Below are positions 1-8,994 of a stretch of DNA of 64,000 nt, one piece after another. The notes beneath the pieces were generated by a model. That model saw nothing but the letters and a program-made list of their open reading frames with translations, did no database searches and had not been told where the DNA came from. Origin of the DNA: Planctomycetota bacterium. GTDB taxonomy: Bacteria; Planctomycetota; Brocadiia; Brocadiales; Brocadiaceae. Within the stretch, counting starts at the first letter, position 1. Every line of letters begins with the position of its first letter. The DNA lies in the NCBI GenBank assembly GCA_016873165.1, contig VGXV01000002.1, forward strand, positions 83,020 to 147,019. Reading direction: 5' to 3'. A program made the position numbers and the translations under genes.

Positions 1-1
1 G

Positions 2-1609
2 CCGGTCAGAGACTTCCAAACGCAACTGCCAAGTTTTCAGGGGGAGGGATTGATAGAAAAACTCAACCAAAAACATGTGGAAATTCGTGTGGAATCTACA
101 GAAGAAGGATCATTTTTCTGGCAAATTTTTATCGGCATGCTTCCCTGGATAATCATTATCGGCGTCTGGATGCTTATAATGAGAGGCGCAAGACAGGTGG
201 GTGGTGGCGCGGGAGGGCTTTTCACCTTCGGCCAGAGCAAGGCAACGCTTTTTGACGCAAAAAAACCGAAAATCACTTACAATGAAGTGGCAGGCATGGA
301 TAATGTGAAAAAAGAACTGACCGAAGTGATAGAATTCCTTAAAGATCCGGGCAAATTTGAAAAAATAGGGGCAAAGGTGCCAAAGGGAGTCCTGCTTATC
401 GGCCCCCCCGGAACGGGAAAAACGCTCCTTGCGCGCGCGACTGCCGGAGAGGCAGGAGTGCCTTTTTACAGCATCAGCGCCTCGGAATTTATTGAAATGT
501 TTGTGGGAGTCGGGGCTGCACGCGTCAGGGATATGTTCAAAAAAGCAAAAGACGCGCACCCGAGTATTATCTTTATTGATGAAATTGACGCTGTGGGGAG
601 AACACGCGGAGCAGGGTTTGGCGGCGGGCACGATGAAAGGGAACAAACACTGAATCAGCTTTTATCGGAAATGGACGGCTTTGACCCCCATACGGAAGTC
701 ATAGTGATGGCCGCCACAAACAGGCCTGACGTGCTTGATCCCGCGCTTCTCAGACCCGGCAGATTTGACAGACAACTGGTAATCGATAGGCCGGGCTGGA
801 AGGAACGTAAAAAAATCCTTGATGTTCATGTCAGAAACAAAAAACTTGATGATAAGGTTGATCTCGAAAAGATTGCAAGAGGCACCCCGGGAATGACAGG
901 CGCAGACCTTGAGAATCTTGCAAACGAAGCCGCCCTTATCGCCGTGCGCAAAAAGAAGAAAACGATTAACATGGAAGATTTCGACGAAGCGCGAGACAAG
1001 ATTCTTATGGGCACCGTCAGGGAAGAAACCATCAGCGAACTGGAAAAACGCATTACCGCTTATCATGAAGCGGGACACGCTCTCGTATCAATGAAACTGC
1101 CGGGAACAGACCCCATACACAAGGTAAGCATAGTTCCCAGAGGATTGGCTATGGGTGTGACACAAATGCTCCCGGCGGAAGACCGGCATTATTATCCGAA
1201 ACAATACCTCATCAACAAACTCACCGTTGCCCTCGCAGGCAGGGGGGCGGAAAAGCTGATCTTTAATGATGTAAGCACCGGCGCCCAGAACGACCTCAAA
1301 GAGGCGACCGCGCTTGCCGAAAAGATGGTCGCGCAATGGGGCATGAGCGACAAAGTAGGCCCCATCAACCTTGGAAGGGCGGAGGAGCATCCGTTTTTAG
1401 GAAGAGAACTCTCACTGCCAAAACGTTACAGCGAGGATATGGCATGGCTCATGGATCAGGAAATACAAAAACTCATTTTGGAGGGAGAAGCAAAAGCGGA
1501 AAATATATTAAAAAATAACAAAGCCTCCCTTGAAAAACTTGCAGAAGCGCTGATCAGGGAAGAAACCCTTGAAAAAGAAGATGTGGAAAAAATACTTGAA
1601 AGTGCATAA
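2..1609 (+). CDS. ftsH: ATP-dependent zinc metalloprotease FtsH (5' end cut by window)
   Basis: Membrane-anchored AAA+ protease that extracts and degrades membrane and short-lived soluble proteins. The frame is open from base 2, so the first transmembrane helix and most of the periplasmic domain lie outside the window. The residues before the TTG at 50 ([12 protein letters not shown]) look like the end of that periplasmic domain, so the TTG is not the real start. Counted from it, the second membrane helix is at about 31-46, Walker A GPPGTGKT at 118-125, Walker B IIFIDEID at 173-180, the second region of homology ([19 protein letters not shown]) at 223-241 and the zinc-protease motif HEAGH at 339-343. 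A TGAQNDL segment further on carries the usual third-ligand region. All catalytic parts are present. No co-directional partner follows closely. Confidence 0.96.
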   Translation, partial: PVRDFQTQLPSFQGEGLIEKLNQKHVEIRVESTEEGSFFWQIFIGMLPWIIIIGVWMLIMRGARQVGGGAGGLFTFGQSKATLFDAKKPKITYNEVAGMDNVKKELTEVIEFLKDPGKFEKIGAKVPKGVLLIGPPGTGKTLLARATAGEAGVPFYSISASEFIEMFVGVGAARVRDMFKKAKDAHPSIIFIDEIDAVGRTRGAGFGGGHDEREQTLNQLLSEMDGFDPHTEVIVMAATNRPDVLDPALLRPGRFDRQLVIDRPGWKERKKILDVHVRNKKLDDKVDLEKIARGTPGMTGADLENLANEAALIAVRKKKKTINMEDFDEARDKILMGTVREETISELEKRITAYHEAGHALVSMKLPGTDPIHKVSIVPRGLAMGVTQMLPAEDRHYYPKQYLINKLTVALAGRGAEKLIFNDVSTGAQNDLKEATALAEKMVAQWGMSDKVGPINLGRAEEHPFLGRELSLPKRYSEDMAWLMDQEIQKLILEGEAKAENILKNNKASLEKLAEALIREETLEKEDVEKILESA

Positions 1610-1754
1610 GCACAATACTGCAACAGACGCAAGCCAATAGATTCTCGAAAAGTGTTTGAGGGGATTGTGTATGTATTGAGGACCGGTTGCCGGTAGGAAA
1701 TTTTGGCAAGAAAATGTTTTGTAGTACAAGTCCTGTTCGTTCATATCTTCTCCA

Positions 1755-1883
1755 ATGAAGGAACAACGCTATATAAAAATGGAGAAGAAAAAACTATCTG
1801 ATATTACCGTTGATAAGCTTAAAAATATCATTCACAACGTTATATCTGAAGATTTGGAAGCAATGGAGAAACCATTGAAATAA
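1755..1883 (+). CDS. small ORF, 42 aa, possible antitoxin-type remnant
   Basis: ATG at 1755 opens a 42-residue, lysine- and glutamate-rich helical peptide (starts MKEQRYIKMEKKKLSD). Its stop overlaps the ATG of the next small ORF (TAATG at 1881-1885). The tight coupling and the RelE/ParE-like start just downstream suggest the first part of a decayed toxin-antitoxin operon. I do not recognise a named family, and at this length chance cannot be excluded. Confidence 0.35.
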   Translation: MKEQRYIKMEKKKLSDITVDKLKNIIHNVISEDLEAMEKPLK

Positions 1884-1987
1884 TGTCAGATAAGAAACGC
1901 ATGAGACAAATCAAACAAGCAGATAAGGATTGGATAACAAAGAAAAAAGATGCATATACGTCATGGGATAAAGTGAAGCATGTATAA
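1883..1987 (+). CDS. small ORF, 34 aa, antitoxin-like C-terminal piece
   Basis: A 34-residue ORF (MSDKKRMRQIKQADKDWITK...) overlaps the stop of the preceding ORF. It ends in a TSWDKVKHV segment of the kind seen at the C-termini of short antitoxins encoded next to RelE/ParE toxins. The last codons overlap the ATG at 1980 of a truncated toxin-like frame, the ATGTATAA overlap arrangement usual in such pairs. Family assignment is inference only. Confidence 0.35.
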   Translation: MSDKKRMRQIKQADKDWITKKKDAYTSWDKVKHV

Positions 1988-2048
1988 GATAATTCTTTAT
2001 AAGAATGCCGTCAAATTTTATAACAATGCAGATATTTCCTTACATTGA
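1980..2048 (+). pseudogene. truncated RelE/ParE-like toxin start
   Basis: The frame MYKIILYKNAVKFYNNADISL stops after 22 residues. This resembles the first beta strand and helix of a RelE/ParE toxin (about 85-100 residues when complete), and no continuation of the fold is visible in any frame downstream. Together with the two coupled ORFs before it, this looks like a toxin-antitoxin locus that lost its toxin. Confidence 0.3.
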
Positions 2049-2176
2049 AATTTACTATTATCGAAAGAGGAAGGGTGCGGCAGAATATTCTTTTTAAACT
2101 ATCAGATGGGGAAGTATCCCTGTTTTTATTGGCTAAAGCAATTGAACTTTTTATTTCTAAAAAGCAAAGAACATAA
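2045..2176 (+). CDS. small ORF, 43 aa, unknown
   Basis: TTG-started frame of 43 residues (KFTIIERGRVRQNILFKLSD... to SKKQRT). The residue pattern is protein-like, but I recognise no family and see no strong ribosome binding site. Its stop codon sits exactly at the left copy of a 24-bp inverted repeat (2175-2198), so the original gene may have been interrupted by that element. Confidence 0.2.
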   Translation: MKFTIIERGRVRQNILFKLSDGEVSLFLLAKAIELFISKKQRT

Positions 2177-2198
2177 AACAGTCGCTGTCCCTATTATC
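2175..2198 (+). repeat. 24-bp inverted repeat, left copy
   Basis: Its reverse complement begins GATAATAGGGACAGCGAC and matches bases 2947-2970 at 23 of 24 positions. The two copies bracket about 750 bp of DNA that is richer in G+C than its surroundings and contains a gene fragment and the DUF4145 ORF. The pair probably marks the ends of an inserted element; no transposase is present. Confidence 0.7.
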
Positions 2199-2203
2199 CA
2201 AAT

Positions 2204-2423
2204 GAAGCCAAGCTTGCGTGCGAAATTCTCCTTAGCGACAAAGGCTATACGAATGTGAAAGTAGTGGCGACAAAAGATATACCCTACAGAGGATTCTAAA
2301 TAACCTAAAATTGAAATTGATAACCATGTAATCCACTTGACCGCTAAAGGCCCCGTCAATTCTAGCAAGGCGGTTATTTTTGACCTGCCTGACAAGTTCG
2401 GCCGTTCTCTGGGCGGCAAGTGA
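2204..2423 (+). pseudogene. frameshifted fragment of an unrecognised gene
   Basis: Two protein-like stretches follow each other in different frames. Bases 2204-2299 read EAKLACEILLSDKGYTNVKV... and stop at GGF/TAA. Bases 2304-2423 read PKIEIDNHVIHLTAKGPV... and end LGGK. A single frameshift near 2297-2306 would join them. No start codon with a ribosome binding site is visible. I cannot name the family; the fragment lies inside the inverted-repeat cassette. Confidence 0.3.
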
Positions 2424-2451
2424 TCACAACGTTAGACATGAGTGATTTCGT

Positions 2452-2973
2452 ATGAGCGATCCCGTGTTCGTCTGCCCACACTGCGGAAACAAGACTCCGC
2501 ACAAATCCGTTTTTTCTCATAGCTATGTTGGTGACTGGTACGGGTCGGATGGCACGCTTGCGGAGGACCCGCCAACATCGCACTACTCCGGGTACTCCTG
2601 CGCGACGTGTGGTGATCTCAGCATTTATGAAAGCCATGACTACGATGCCGGCGAAGAACTTGTCTTTCCGTCGGATGTCCACTTAGACCCATCAATACCA
2701 GAGATCGTAGCGAGTAATTACCGTGAATCTAAGCGAGTACAAAAGGTCTCCCCCAACGCATTCGCAGTGCTAATTCGCCGCTCGCTGGAAGCACTATGCG
2801 ATGACAGAGGCGTTGCCCAAGGAACCCTACACGCGCGCCTAAAGAGCCTTGCGGAGAAAGGCGAGATTCCACCGGTTCTTGTTGAAGTAACTGACGTTCT
2901 TAGAACGCTGGGGAATTCCGGAGCGCACAACACAGACCAAGATAAAGATAATAGGGACAGCGACCGTTTTTAG
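2452..2973 (+). CDS. DUF4145-like protein, C-terminus truncated
   Basis: A 173-residue protein with an N-terminal zinc ribbon (C8-x2-C11 and C50-x2-C53) followed by a helical region (NAFAVLIRRSLEALCDDRGV, then TDVLRTLGNSGAH) typical of DUF4145, a domain often found as a stand-alone protein or fused to restriction and defence proteins. The family normally continues past the GNxGAH motif. Here the frame runs into the right copy of the 24-bp inverted repeat and stops after NRDSDRF, so the C-terminal helices are missing. The gene looks about ten points richer in G+C than its neighbours, which suggests acquisition from another genome. Function is unknown. Confidence 0.6.
   Translation: MSDPVFVCPHCGNKTPHKSVFSHSYVGDWYGSDGTLAEDPPTSHYSGYSCATCGDLSIYESHDYDAGEELVFPSDVHLDPSIPEIVASNYRESKRVQKVSPNAFAVLIRRSLEALCDDRGVAQGTLHARLKSLAEKGEIPPVLVEVTDVLRTLGNSGAHNTDQDKDNRDSDRF
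2947..2970 (+). repeat. 24-bp inverted repeat, right copy
   Basis: Inverted partner of 2175-2198 with one mismatch. It supplies the last codons and stop of the DUF4145 ORF, which dates the element's boundary after that gene's truncation. See the left copy. Confidence 0.7.
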
Positions 2974-3363
2974 TCAATGGCATTTTGTAAAAACTATCAA
3001 GCAACCTCTAAAGTATAATACTTTAAAGTATTCACTTTTTTTAACGATCACGATAAAAAAAATTCTTATTATAGAGGAAGGAAGTCCTAATTGTTTAGCA
3101 TTATCCTCCTAATTGTGGATAATAATCACAGCATTTAAAGTAGCATTCCCGATATGATATGCTTTCTATATTCTGAAAGCATTGATTTTTGCATGATTTA
3201 ACTGTAATTTTTGTAAAAGATCAAGTTTTAATATATTCATTTTTAAAAAGAGAAGGTTTTTCTGTTTTCTCGCGTAAAGACACGGAGTTACGAAGGATGA
3301 AAAATAGTCCCTATTATTTACTTCAAGATTTCTATTGATAACTATTGTTTTGTATGAGGTGTT
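2974..3363. other. A+T-rich spacer without a recognisable gene
   Basis: No coding frame with protein-like character on either strand. A perfect 16-bp palindrome (AATACTTTAAAGTATT, 3017-3032) lies near the left end. The rest is A+T-rich, and the right end reaches the stop of the minus-strand Fic gene. Nothing else seen. Confidence 0.5.
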
Positions 3364-4527
3364 TCAATCTACATGCAATGTAGGTGGCAAAAAGGCGAGT
3401 ATTATTTCCTTTCTTGGGAGTATTCCTTCTTTCGTTTTTTTGATCAAGTCCATTTTTCCCAAAATATTAATATCGCGAATAAGGGTTTTTTGTGTTTTGT
3501 TTGCATACTTCTCGGCTATCTGAGGTGTAATATGCTTGACCTTTGATACAGGTATTCCTGCATCATGTTTGGAAAGGTCTAATATTAAATCTCGGCGTCT
3601 ATGATCAGAGGTCGTGTGTTTATCTTTAAATATAAAGTGAATAAAATTAATCCAGTGAACTTCTAATTGTTGTTTTCTTATTAAATTAATTTGTGATTTT
3701 AGGCCGTCAACAAAGCCTTGAAGGGCGTATTCAATAAAAGGTACAATATTACCTCCTGATTTGCTTGCATTGTCTAATTGTCTGTAATATTCCTGTCTCG
3801 TTTCATTATAATGATTGCTGAGGAGATGTGCAGATGCTGATGGCACACCGGAGGTTAGTAATATTTGAAATTCCAGTAAACGGGCGGTCCTTCCATTGCC
3901 GTCCATAAAAGGATGAATCCATGCAATATAAAGATGCGATAGTATTGATTTTAATATACCGAAAGCAATAGTTTGTCCTTGCGGCGGAACAAACTCTTCA
4001 TTGAGCCATTGGCAAAGTTTTTTCAATAAAAATTCACAATCTTGTGGTTCAACCGCTCTGTAACGGGCGACATCAACCATACATTTTCTAATTTCTCCAG
4101 GCGAGACTTCTTTTTCATTGGGCAATCCTTTTAAAACAAGCCGATTAAAATTTTTAATTTTTTCAATACTAATATGTTTTAGCTCTTCATTTAAAACATG
4201 ATTTTTTATAAGGTTGCATGATTCAATGATATTATCTATTTCTTTGCCAAGATATTCCTTTGAAGGAGGTAGTTCTAATTTCCCTTCAAGCCTTTTAAGC
4301 ACTTCTTCTTCTGTTAATGTGTTTCCTTCGATTGCAGTTGTAGCCAAAGCACCTTTTGCCAAATAAACTTGATGCATATCTTCCGCTACTGCGGGCATTA
4401 AAGGAATACCTGCGATATGCGCGCATTTCGACTGTGCTTCTCCAAGGAGCATCCAAATATTATAAGGTATTTCCCTTAAATCTGCCTTAAAAGTTATCCA
4501 TTTATGTGTCTTTTCATATGTCCTCAT
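3364..4527 (-). CDS. Fic family protein (AMP transferase type)
   Basis: Fic proteins usually transfer AMP from ATP to hydroxyl side chains of target proteins. The signature HPFMDGNGR is at residues 205-213 with the catalytic histidine first and the anion-binding glycines intact. An N-terminal Fic_N region carries an inhibitory-helix motif (T-T-A-I-E-G, 63-68) matching S/TxxxE(G/N), so this is a class II, self-inhibited enzyme. A C-terminal winged-helix-like region (about 300-380) ends the 387-residue chain, the usual length for this group. The gene stands alone between a cassette and a dead ATPase gene, fitting an accessory region. Target unknown. Confidence 0.9.
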   Translation of the reverse strand: MRTYEKTHKWITFKADLREIPYNIWMLLGEAQSKCAHIAGIPLMPAVAEDMHQVYLAKGALATTAIEGNTLTEEEVLKRLEGKLELPPSKEYLGKEIDNIIESCNLIKNHVLNEELKHISIEKIKNFNRLVLKGLPNEKEVSPGEIRKCMVDVARYRAVEPQDCEFLLKKLCQWLNEEFVPPQGQTIAFGILKSILSHLYIAWIHPFMDGNGRTARLLEFQILLTSGVPSASAHLLSNHYNETRQEYYRQLDNASKSGGNIVPFIEYALQGFVDGLKSQINLIRKQQLEVHWINFIHFIFKDKHTTSDHRRRDLILDLSKHDAGIPVSKVKHITPQIAEKYANKTQKTLIRDINILGKMDLIKKTKEGILPRKEIILAFLPPTLHVD

Positions 4528-4935
4528 TTGTGTCCTATTTAAATATATGTATGTAATAAAGATATAATTATTATATATAATATTATGTCCATATAATTGT
4601 AATATTAGATACGTTTATTGTCTACTATTTTTATAGAATAATATATTGATATTAGTTAAATAGCCATATTCTATAGAATAGTGTCTTAACACTACGAAGC
4701 ACACAGACGTTTTTCGATTTTCATAAACCGTTTTGAAATGGAGATGACTGCAAAAATCGTTATTAGAGTCTGATGTCTGAATCCATAAGTAAGCATAACG
4801 GCAGTATTTTGAACATCAACTTCTATGCTTTGATAATTGACAAAAAATCTTGCAAAATAGAAATAATATTTCTAAATTGCAAACGTGTTGTCGGTAAGGT
4901 GATTCATCTCAGCGAAACTATTCAAATATCTCAAA
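4528..4935. other. A+T-rich spacer upstream of the Fic gene
   Basis: Very A+T-rich (many ATAT/TATA tracts at 4540-4680), so several weak promoter-like hexamers for the minus-strand Fic gene can be drawn but none stands out. Bases 4773-4930 have a short open frame without protein character. No RNA gene or repeat is evident. Confidence 0.45.
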
Positions 4936-5235
4936 CTGTTCCCTGTTGTGGTCATTGTAGGCCCGAGGCAATCAGGGAAGATCACCTTTGCAAAGATGGA
5001 ATTGCCTGAATGGCGATACTTTGACATGGAGAGCCTTCTGATTGATTACGGCAGGGTATCGGCTGATATAGGGTTTTTCCTTGAGCAGTACGGCGAGTAT
5101 TGCATAATAGGCGAGGCGCAGATTTTCCCTGAACTGTTTCCGGCTTCGGGACAAGCGATCACACCATCAATCGGTATGTTGAATTGATGGAAACATATTT
5201 TCTTGTCGATAGGCTTATGGGATAGTAGTTTATTC
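4936..5235 (+). pseudogene. decayed AAA_14/DUF4143 ATPase fragment
   Basis: From about 4948 the frame reads VIVGPRQSGK, a Walker A of the AAA_14 ATPase family with a Thr-to-Ile change right after it, then IIGEAQIFPELFP in place of the usual DEAQ Walker B. After about 5150 the protein continues in another frame (NRYVELMETYFLVDRLMG), corresponding to the start of the DUF4143 part, then meets stops. So the gene has at least one frameshift, lost acidic residues and no C-terminus. An intact relative of the same family lies at 60507-61655. Short AATC repeats follow at 5285-5305. Confidence 0.65.
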
Positions 5236-5505
5236 CGGCAGTGAGGATTATAAACTTGACCGGCAAATTGAGGTTAAATCAAGCAATCAATCAATCAATA
5301 AATAATCTACTTAAATGATGAATCGATAGGAGCGAAATGGGGGTCGCACTGGCTATTGGTGAGTAATATATTTACATGGTATGTATAATATGAAATTATC
5401 GCAAGACAGGAGAGAACAGAATTAGAAGGTGCATTTTATCATATCCCATCAAGAGGCATAAAAGAATTGGTTATCTGTTTCAGGGGAGATTGAGTTTTGG
5501 GAATA

Positions 5506-5853
5506 TTAAGGAGTATCATGTTTCAGAATCCAGTCTACTAAGGCGGCACCCCCGATATCACGCCTTGCCTTCTCACTCTCAATCCATTTATGATCTAACA
5601 TATTTTTAATCTTTGAAACGATTTCCGGGCGGCGTTGTTGTAAATCCTTAAACGCGTTCTCTGATAATTCCATTTCTACTCTCACCTCATTCGGGCAATG
5701 GAGCATCATGATGATAAACAACGCATCAAACCTTTCCCGTTCTACCAGCTTCATAACACGTGGGCCTATTTCACAAATCTCTATGATATAGGAAGGCGAG
5801 TACTTGTCTTTCGCCAGGTATAACCTATCTTCAATACGTCTGAAAATAATCAT
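5506..5853 (-). CDS. conserved-looking protein of unknown function, 115 aa
   Basis: I do not recognise this protein. It is 115 residues, soluble, mixed alpha/beta by pattern, begins MIIFRRIEDRLYLAKDKYSP and contains a hydrophobic strand (ALFIIMMLHC) and a charged helix near residues 60-95. No metal or nucleotide motif is visible. It starts 15 bases after the stop of the HD-GYP gene on the same strand, so the two are very likely co-transcribed, which hints at a role in the same signalling or regulatory unit. Confidence 0.6.
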   Translation of the reverse strand: MIIFRRIEDRLYLAKDKYSPSYIIEICEIGPRVMKLVERERFDALFIIMMLHCPNEVRVEMELSENAFKDLQQRRPEIVSKIKNMLDHKWIESEKARRDIGGAALVDWILKHDTP

Positions 5854-5868
5854 ACTTTTTTCTGATTG

Positions 5869-7080
5869 TTAATCAGTCCAGAGATTATAGTCTTTACAAT
5901 GACCGACACATTCGATTTCAATGCGATTGTCATAACGCAAATCGATTTCCATGGGTTTGATTGCATTTTCATTTCTGTCGTACATGATTTTTATTTTAGG
6001 CCGTAAAATAGTATCTTCATTTACCGACATTACATATCCGGTAAATCCTTTATAGATGCCGTTTTTGATCCTGATTTCCGAACCTGTCGGGTATTTGGGG
6101 GTAATGCTCAAAAAAACATCCACCAATTCTCTGTTGAAGTGTTTTCCGGCGCCTTTTTTTATAAGCTCATATACTAAATCAGGAGGGATTCCCGGGCGGA
6201 ATGGACGATCTGAAATACAGGCGTCGTATACGTCCGCAATCGTGGCAATCTCCGCAACCATAATCAATTTGCCATGTTCTTCATAGGTTAATTTGTTGGT
6301 ATTGATTTTGTTAGTGCCTTTGAGTCCGCGCGGATAGCCTTTTCCATCCTGCCTTTCATGATGTTGGTAAGGCACATGAGCGGAAATTAAGCCGATGTTG
6401 TCATTGTCCCGTAATAATTCATATCCGAAAACAGGGTGTTGTTTTATCAAGTCATATTCTTCCGCGGTTAATTTGTCGGGTTTATTGAGTATCTTCTCGC
6501 TTACAAAAATTTTTCCTATATCATGAAGAAACTCTCCAATGGCTAATTGTTTTATTTTTGAATCATCCAGGCATAGTTTTTTCGCGAGGACGAGGGAGAT
6601 TACCGCAGAATCCACGGAATGTTCATAGGTGTAATTGTCAACGGATTTTATCGAATTTAATCCTGACAGGAGATCATGGCTCATGATTTCTTCAAGAAAG
6701 TGATAAATATGCTTTATCAACTGGTGAAAGGCATGGCTTGCCAGAAAGTTCTTCTTAATTTTTGAGTGTATGCATTTAATGATTCCTTCCCCTGTTTCCG
6801 CTTCTATAGTTACTAAGGAATTTCGGGTTGTCTCGTAAACTCTTAAAATATCCTTTGTTGCCATCATGCGGATTTTATCGGAAATCGGGTCTTCAATAAC
6901 AATATCCTCTGTATTTTTATCCTCGATAAAGAGATTCAGGAATCCTCTTTTCTTCAGAATATCAATATAGCTCTGTGTTAATTTCACTCCCTTTTTTAGC
7001 AAAATTTCGTAGTTGTCCCCATATATTGTTCTGCCAACAATCATTCCGGGAGTAACCGTATCTATTCTTTTTTTTATCAT
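5869..7080 (-). CDS. HD-GYP domain protein, probable c-di-GMP phosphodiesterase
   Basis: HD-GYP domains hydrolyse cyclic di-GMP. The 403-residue protein has an N-terminal DUF3391-like region (1-130), then the HD-GYP domain with HDIGK at residues 186-190 (metal-binding His-Asp) and HHERQDGKGYP at 240-250 (GYP signature), and the expected FLHDIGKIFV and ADVYDA segments around them. The last 70 residues (IRIKNGIYKGFTGYVMSVN...) form a small beta-rich tail. No membrane helix or receiver domain is visible, so it is probably cytosolic. A 115-residue ORF follows after 15 bases. It is one of the c-di-GMP-related features in the window, the other being the riboswitch at 15218. Confidence 0.88.
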   Translation of the reverse strand: MIKKRIDTVTPGMIVGRTIYGDNYEILLKKGVKLTQSYIDILKKRGFLNLFIEDKNTEDIVIEDPISDKIRMMATKDILRVYETTRNSLVTIEAETGEGIIKCIHSKIKKNFLASHAFHQLIKHIYHFLEEIMSHDLLSGLNSIKSVDNYTYEHSVDSAVISLVLAKKLCLDDSKIKQLAIGEFLHDIGKIFVSEKILNKPDKLTAEEYDLIKQHPVFGYELLRDNDNIGLISAHVPYQHHERQDGKGYPRGLKGTNKINTNKLTYEEHGKLIMVAEIATIADVYDACISDRPFRPGIPPDLVYELIKKGAGKHFNRELVDVFLSITPKYPTGSEIRIKNGIYKGFTGYVMSVNEDTILRPKIKIMYDRNENAIKPMEIDLRYDNRIEIECVGHCKDYNLWTD

Positions 7081-7185
7081 GTAAAAGTGCTCTTATCTTG
7101 GTCAAGTGACCTGTTTTTTTCAATACTATTTATTAAACAACAAGATTAAAATTTTCTCAATATTATAAAAAAATCCTGAAAAGAA

Positions 7186-7959
7186 TTATTCGTCAGATTG
7201 CATGTACCCTGTTTTTAACATCCCAATCTCATTTGGCGCCAGTTCCGCAGTATTGTCATTAATTTTATACGTTTCTTTGTAATGGTTGAGCATTGCGTTG
7301 GAATTTTTGTAGCCCAATCGCCTACCATAATTGACAATACACATGGTGCGCGCTTCGACAAAGGAAAATCCGTTGAATTGTAAAGCGGCAACAATACATT
7401 TTTTCATGTGATTGAGGTGGTAGGCCGTGGTGCGTGCAAAGAAACTATTGGTTCCTTTGAATAAATATTGGACGTCAATGGGATTGTCCGGATTGCCGGC
7501 GGGAGTGGTTAATGTCCTGAAACCCTTCGGGGTGAGGGGAGAAACCTGTCCTCCGGTCATTCCGTAAATTTCGTTTGCGTAACAGATGACAGTGATGTTT
7601 GTATTTCTCCGGATGGCATGCAAAAGATGATTGCCGCCGATACCCATCAGGTCGCCATCGCCACTTACCACCACTACATTCAGTTTTTCATTCGCATACT
7701 TGATGCCTTCCGCAACAGGAATTGCCCTGCCGTGAGTGGTATGTACGGAATCAAGATTAAAAAATCCCGCGCTTCTTCCTGAACAGCCAATTCCCGAAAC
7801 AACTACGGTGCCTTGCAAGGGGTAGTTAAGTTCATAAAAGGCCTGGCATATTGTTTTCAGCACAATACCATTGCCGCAGCCGGGACACCATGGGGTTGGC
7901 AAAATATCCAGCTTCAGATAACGTTTAAATTGAACATCTTTTATAGCATTGTTTTCCAT
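7186..7959 (-). CDS. korB: 2-oxoacid:ferredoxin oxidoreductase, beta (TPP) subunit
   Basis: Catalytic thiamine-diphosphate subunit of an enzyme that interconverts a 2-oxoacid (2-oxoglutarate most likely) and acyl-CoA with ferredoxin as electron carrier. The N-terminus has the PTPWCPGCGNG motif with the cysteines of this subunit's cluster. VVVVSGDGDLMGIGGNH followed by YANEIYGMTGGQ is the TPP/Mg2+ binding signature. At 257 residues it is of usual size. It starts 15 bases after korA and completes a korD-korA-korB operon. The choice of 2-oxoglutarate over another 2-oxoacid rests on the subunit layout and is not certain. Confidence 0.9.
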   Translation of the reverse strand: MENNAIKDVQFKRYLKLDILPTPWCPGCGNGIVLKTICQAFYELNYPLQGTVVVSGIGCSGRSAGFFNLDSVHTTHGRAIPVAEGIKYANEKLNVVVVSGDGDLMGIGGNHLLHAIRRNTNITVICYANEIYGMTGGQVSPLTPKGFRTLTTPAGNPDNPIDVQYLFKGTNSFFARTTAYHLNHMKKCIVAALQFNGFSFVEARTMCIVNYGRRLGYKNSNAMLNHYKETYKINDNTAELAPNEIGMLKTGYMQSDE

Positions 7960-7974
7960 AGTAAAAGGTATTTT

Positions 7975-8994
7975 TTATGTAATAACTCCCGACAATGCAT
8001 TCTTTATTTCTTCCAGGTTTATGCGTCCCCCGAGAACAGGGATTAATGTTACTTCGCGGTGCAGCATGCGCTCTATTTCGTGTGCATATTGGCCTGCGTT
8101 CATTTCCATAACGATGATGTTTTTATATTGGGCTGCGATGTGCCTGAGGTCGTCAAAAATAGGAAACATCAGTATTGGCCGGAACAATGAGACATCATTG
8201 TTGAAATGATATGCAACCCGGGAAAGCGCTCCGAAAGAAATAAGCAATGTATCGGTTTTCTTCCGGCATTTTCTATATTCGTAATAGTTATATTGTCCCG
8301 CGACATGCAATTGTTTTTCACGCAGTCGGGAGATGAGGTTTCTGTGATTGTCAGCATCAAAAGTTTTTGGCAGAGAACCATTATGTGATAACCCGGTGAA
8401 ATGACGATTACCGCTTCCGAGCGGAAGCCGTTCGCGGTTTTTGATGGCAACGTTGCTGGCAGGAGTAATGGTTTCGCAGAGGTGGCTTATATAGCCATCA
8501 CTCAGCAGAATAACAGGGCTTAATGACTCTTCCGCCGCATTGAACGCGCTTATCGTATGAATATAAAGTTCCGCAACGGAATTGGGATACAATACTATCG
8601 GAAAATAATCTCCATGGCTTCCGTGGATACATTGTATGATATCTCCCTGCGCGGGGAGAGTAGGCATGCCGGTGCTTGGCCCCACCCTTTGTACGTTAAC
8701 AATCACCAGCGGCACTTCCATCATATGCGCAAGGCCGATGTTTTCCTGCATCAAAGAAAATCCCGGGCTGGAAGTGGCGGTCATTGCTTTAAGTCCGGCT
8801 AAAGATGCGCCAATAACAGCGCTTAATGAGGAAATTTCATCCTCCATCTGCAGCACTTTTATTGTTTTTCTATTGGCCAGATCGTGAATTATCTCTGATG
8901 CGGGAGTTATGGGGTAGCCAGAAAAGAATGACAGACCTGCAACCTCAGCTGCCAGTGCAATCGCCTGATTTCCCTGTAATAATTGTTTAGACAT
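7975..8994 (-). CDS. korA: 2-oxoacid:ferredoxin oxidoreductase, alpha subunit
   Basis: Pyrimidine-binding (PYR) subunit that pairs with KorB. The start (LLQGNQAIALAAEVAG) and the FFSGYPITPASEI motif are typical of the family. TATSSPGFSLMQENIGLAHM is the conserved TSGPG-like region, and a C-terminal transketolase-C-like domain with IIVMEMNAGQYAHEI follows. Length is 339 residues. Its ATG lies inside the end of korD (8-base overlap) preceded by GAGGAAG, indicating translational coupling. No gamma subunit is fused or adjacent. Confidence 0.9.
   Translation of the reverse strand: MSKQLLQGNQAIALAAEVAGLSFFSGYPITPASEIIHDLANRKTIKVLQMEDEISSLSAVIGASLAGLKAMTATSSPGFSLMQENIGLAHMMEVPLVIVNVQRVGPSTGMPTLPAQGDIIQCIHGSHGDYFPIVLYPNSVAELYIHTISAFNAAEESLSPVILLSDGYISHLCETITPASNVAIKNRERLPLGSGNRHFTGLSHNGSLPKTFDADNHRNLISRLREKQLHVAGQYNYYEYRKCRKKTDTLLISFGALSRVAYHFNNDVSLFRPILMFPIFDDLRHIAAQYKNIIVMEMNAGQYAHEIERMLHREVTLIPVLGGRINLEEIKNALSGVIT

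Noticed and set aside
2424..2440. GTTAGAC at 2431 just before the DUF4145 ORF, like an integron attC core site
   Set aside because: The matching inverse core (RYYYAAC) is not found at a suitable distance upstream, and no integrase is present, so an integron cassette is not supported.
5285..5310. AATC/CAAT short tandem repeats as a possible CRISPR or iteron
   Set aside because: Only a few 4-bp units in A+T-rich DNA next to a pseudogene; no spacer structure or replication gene.
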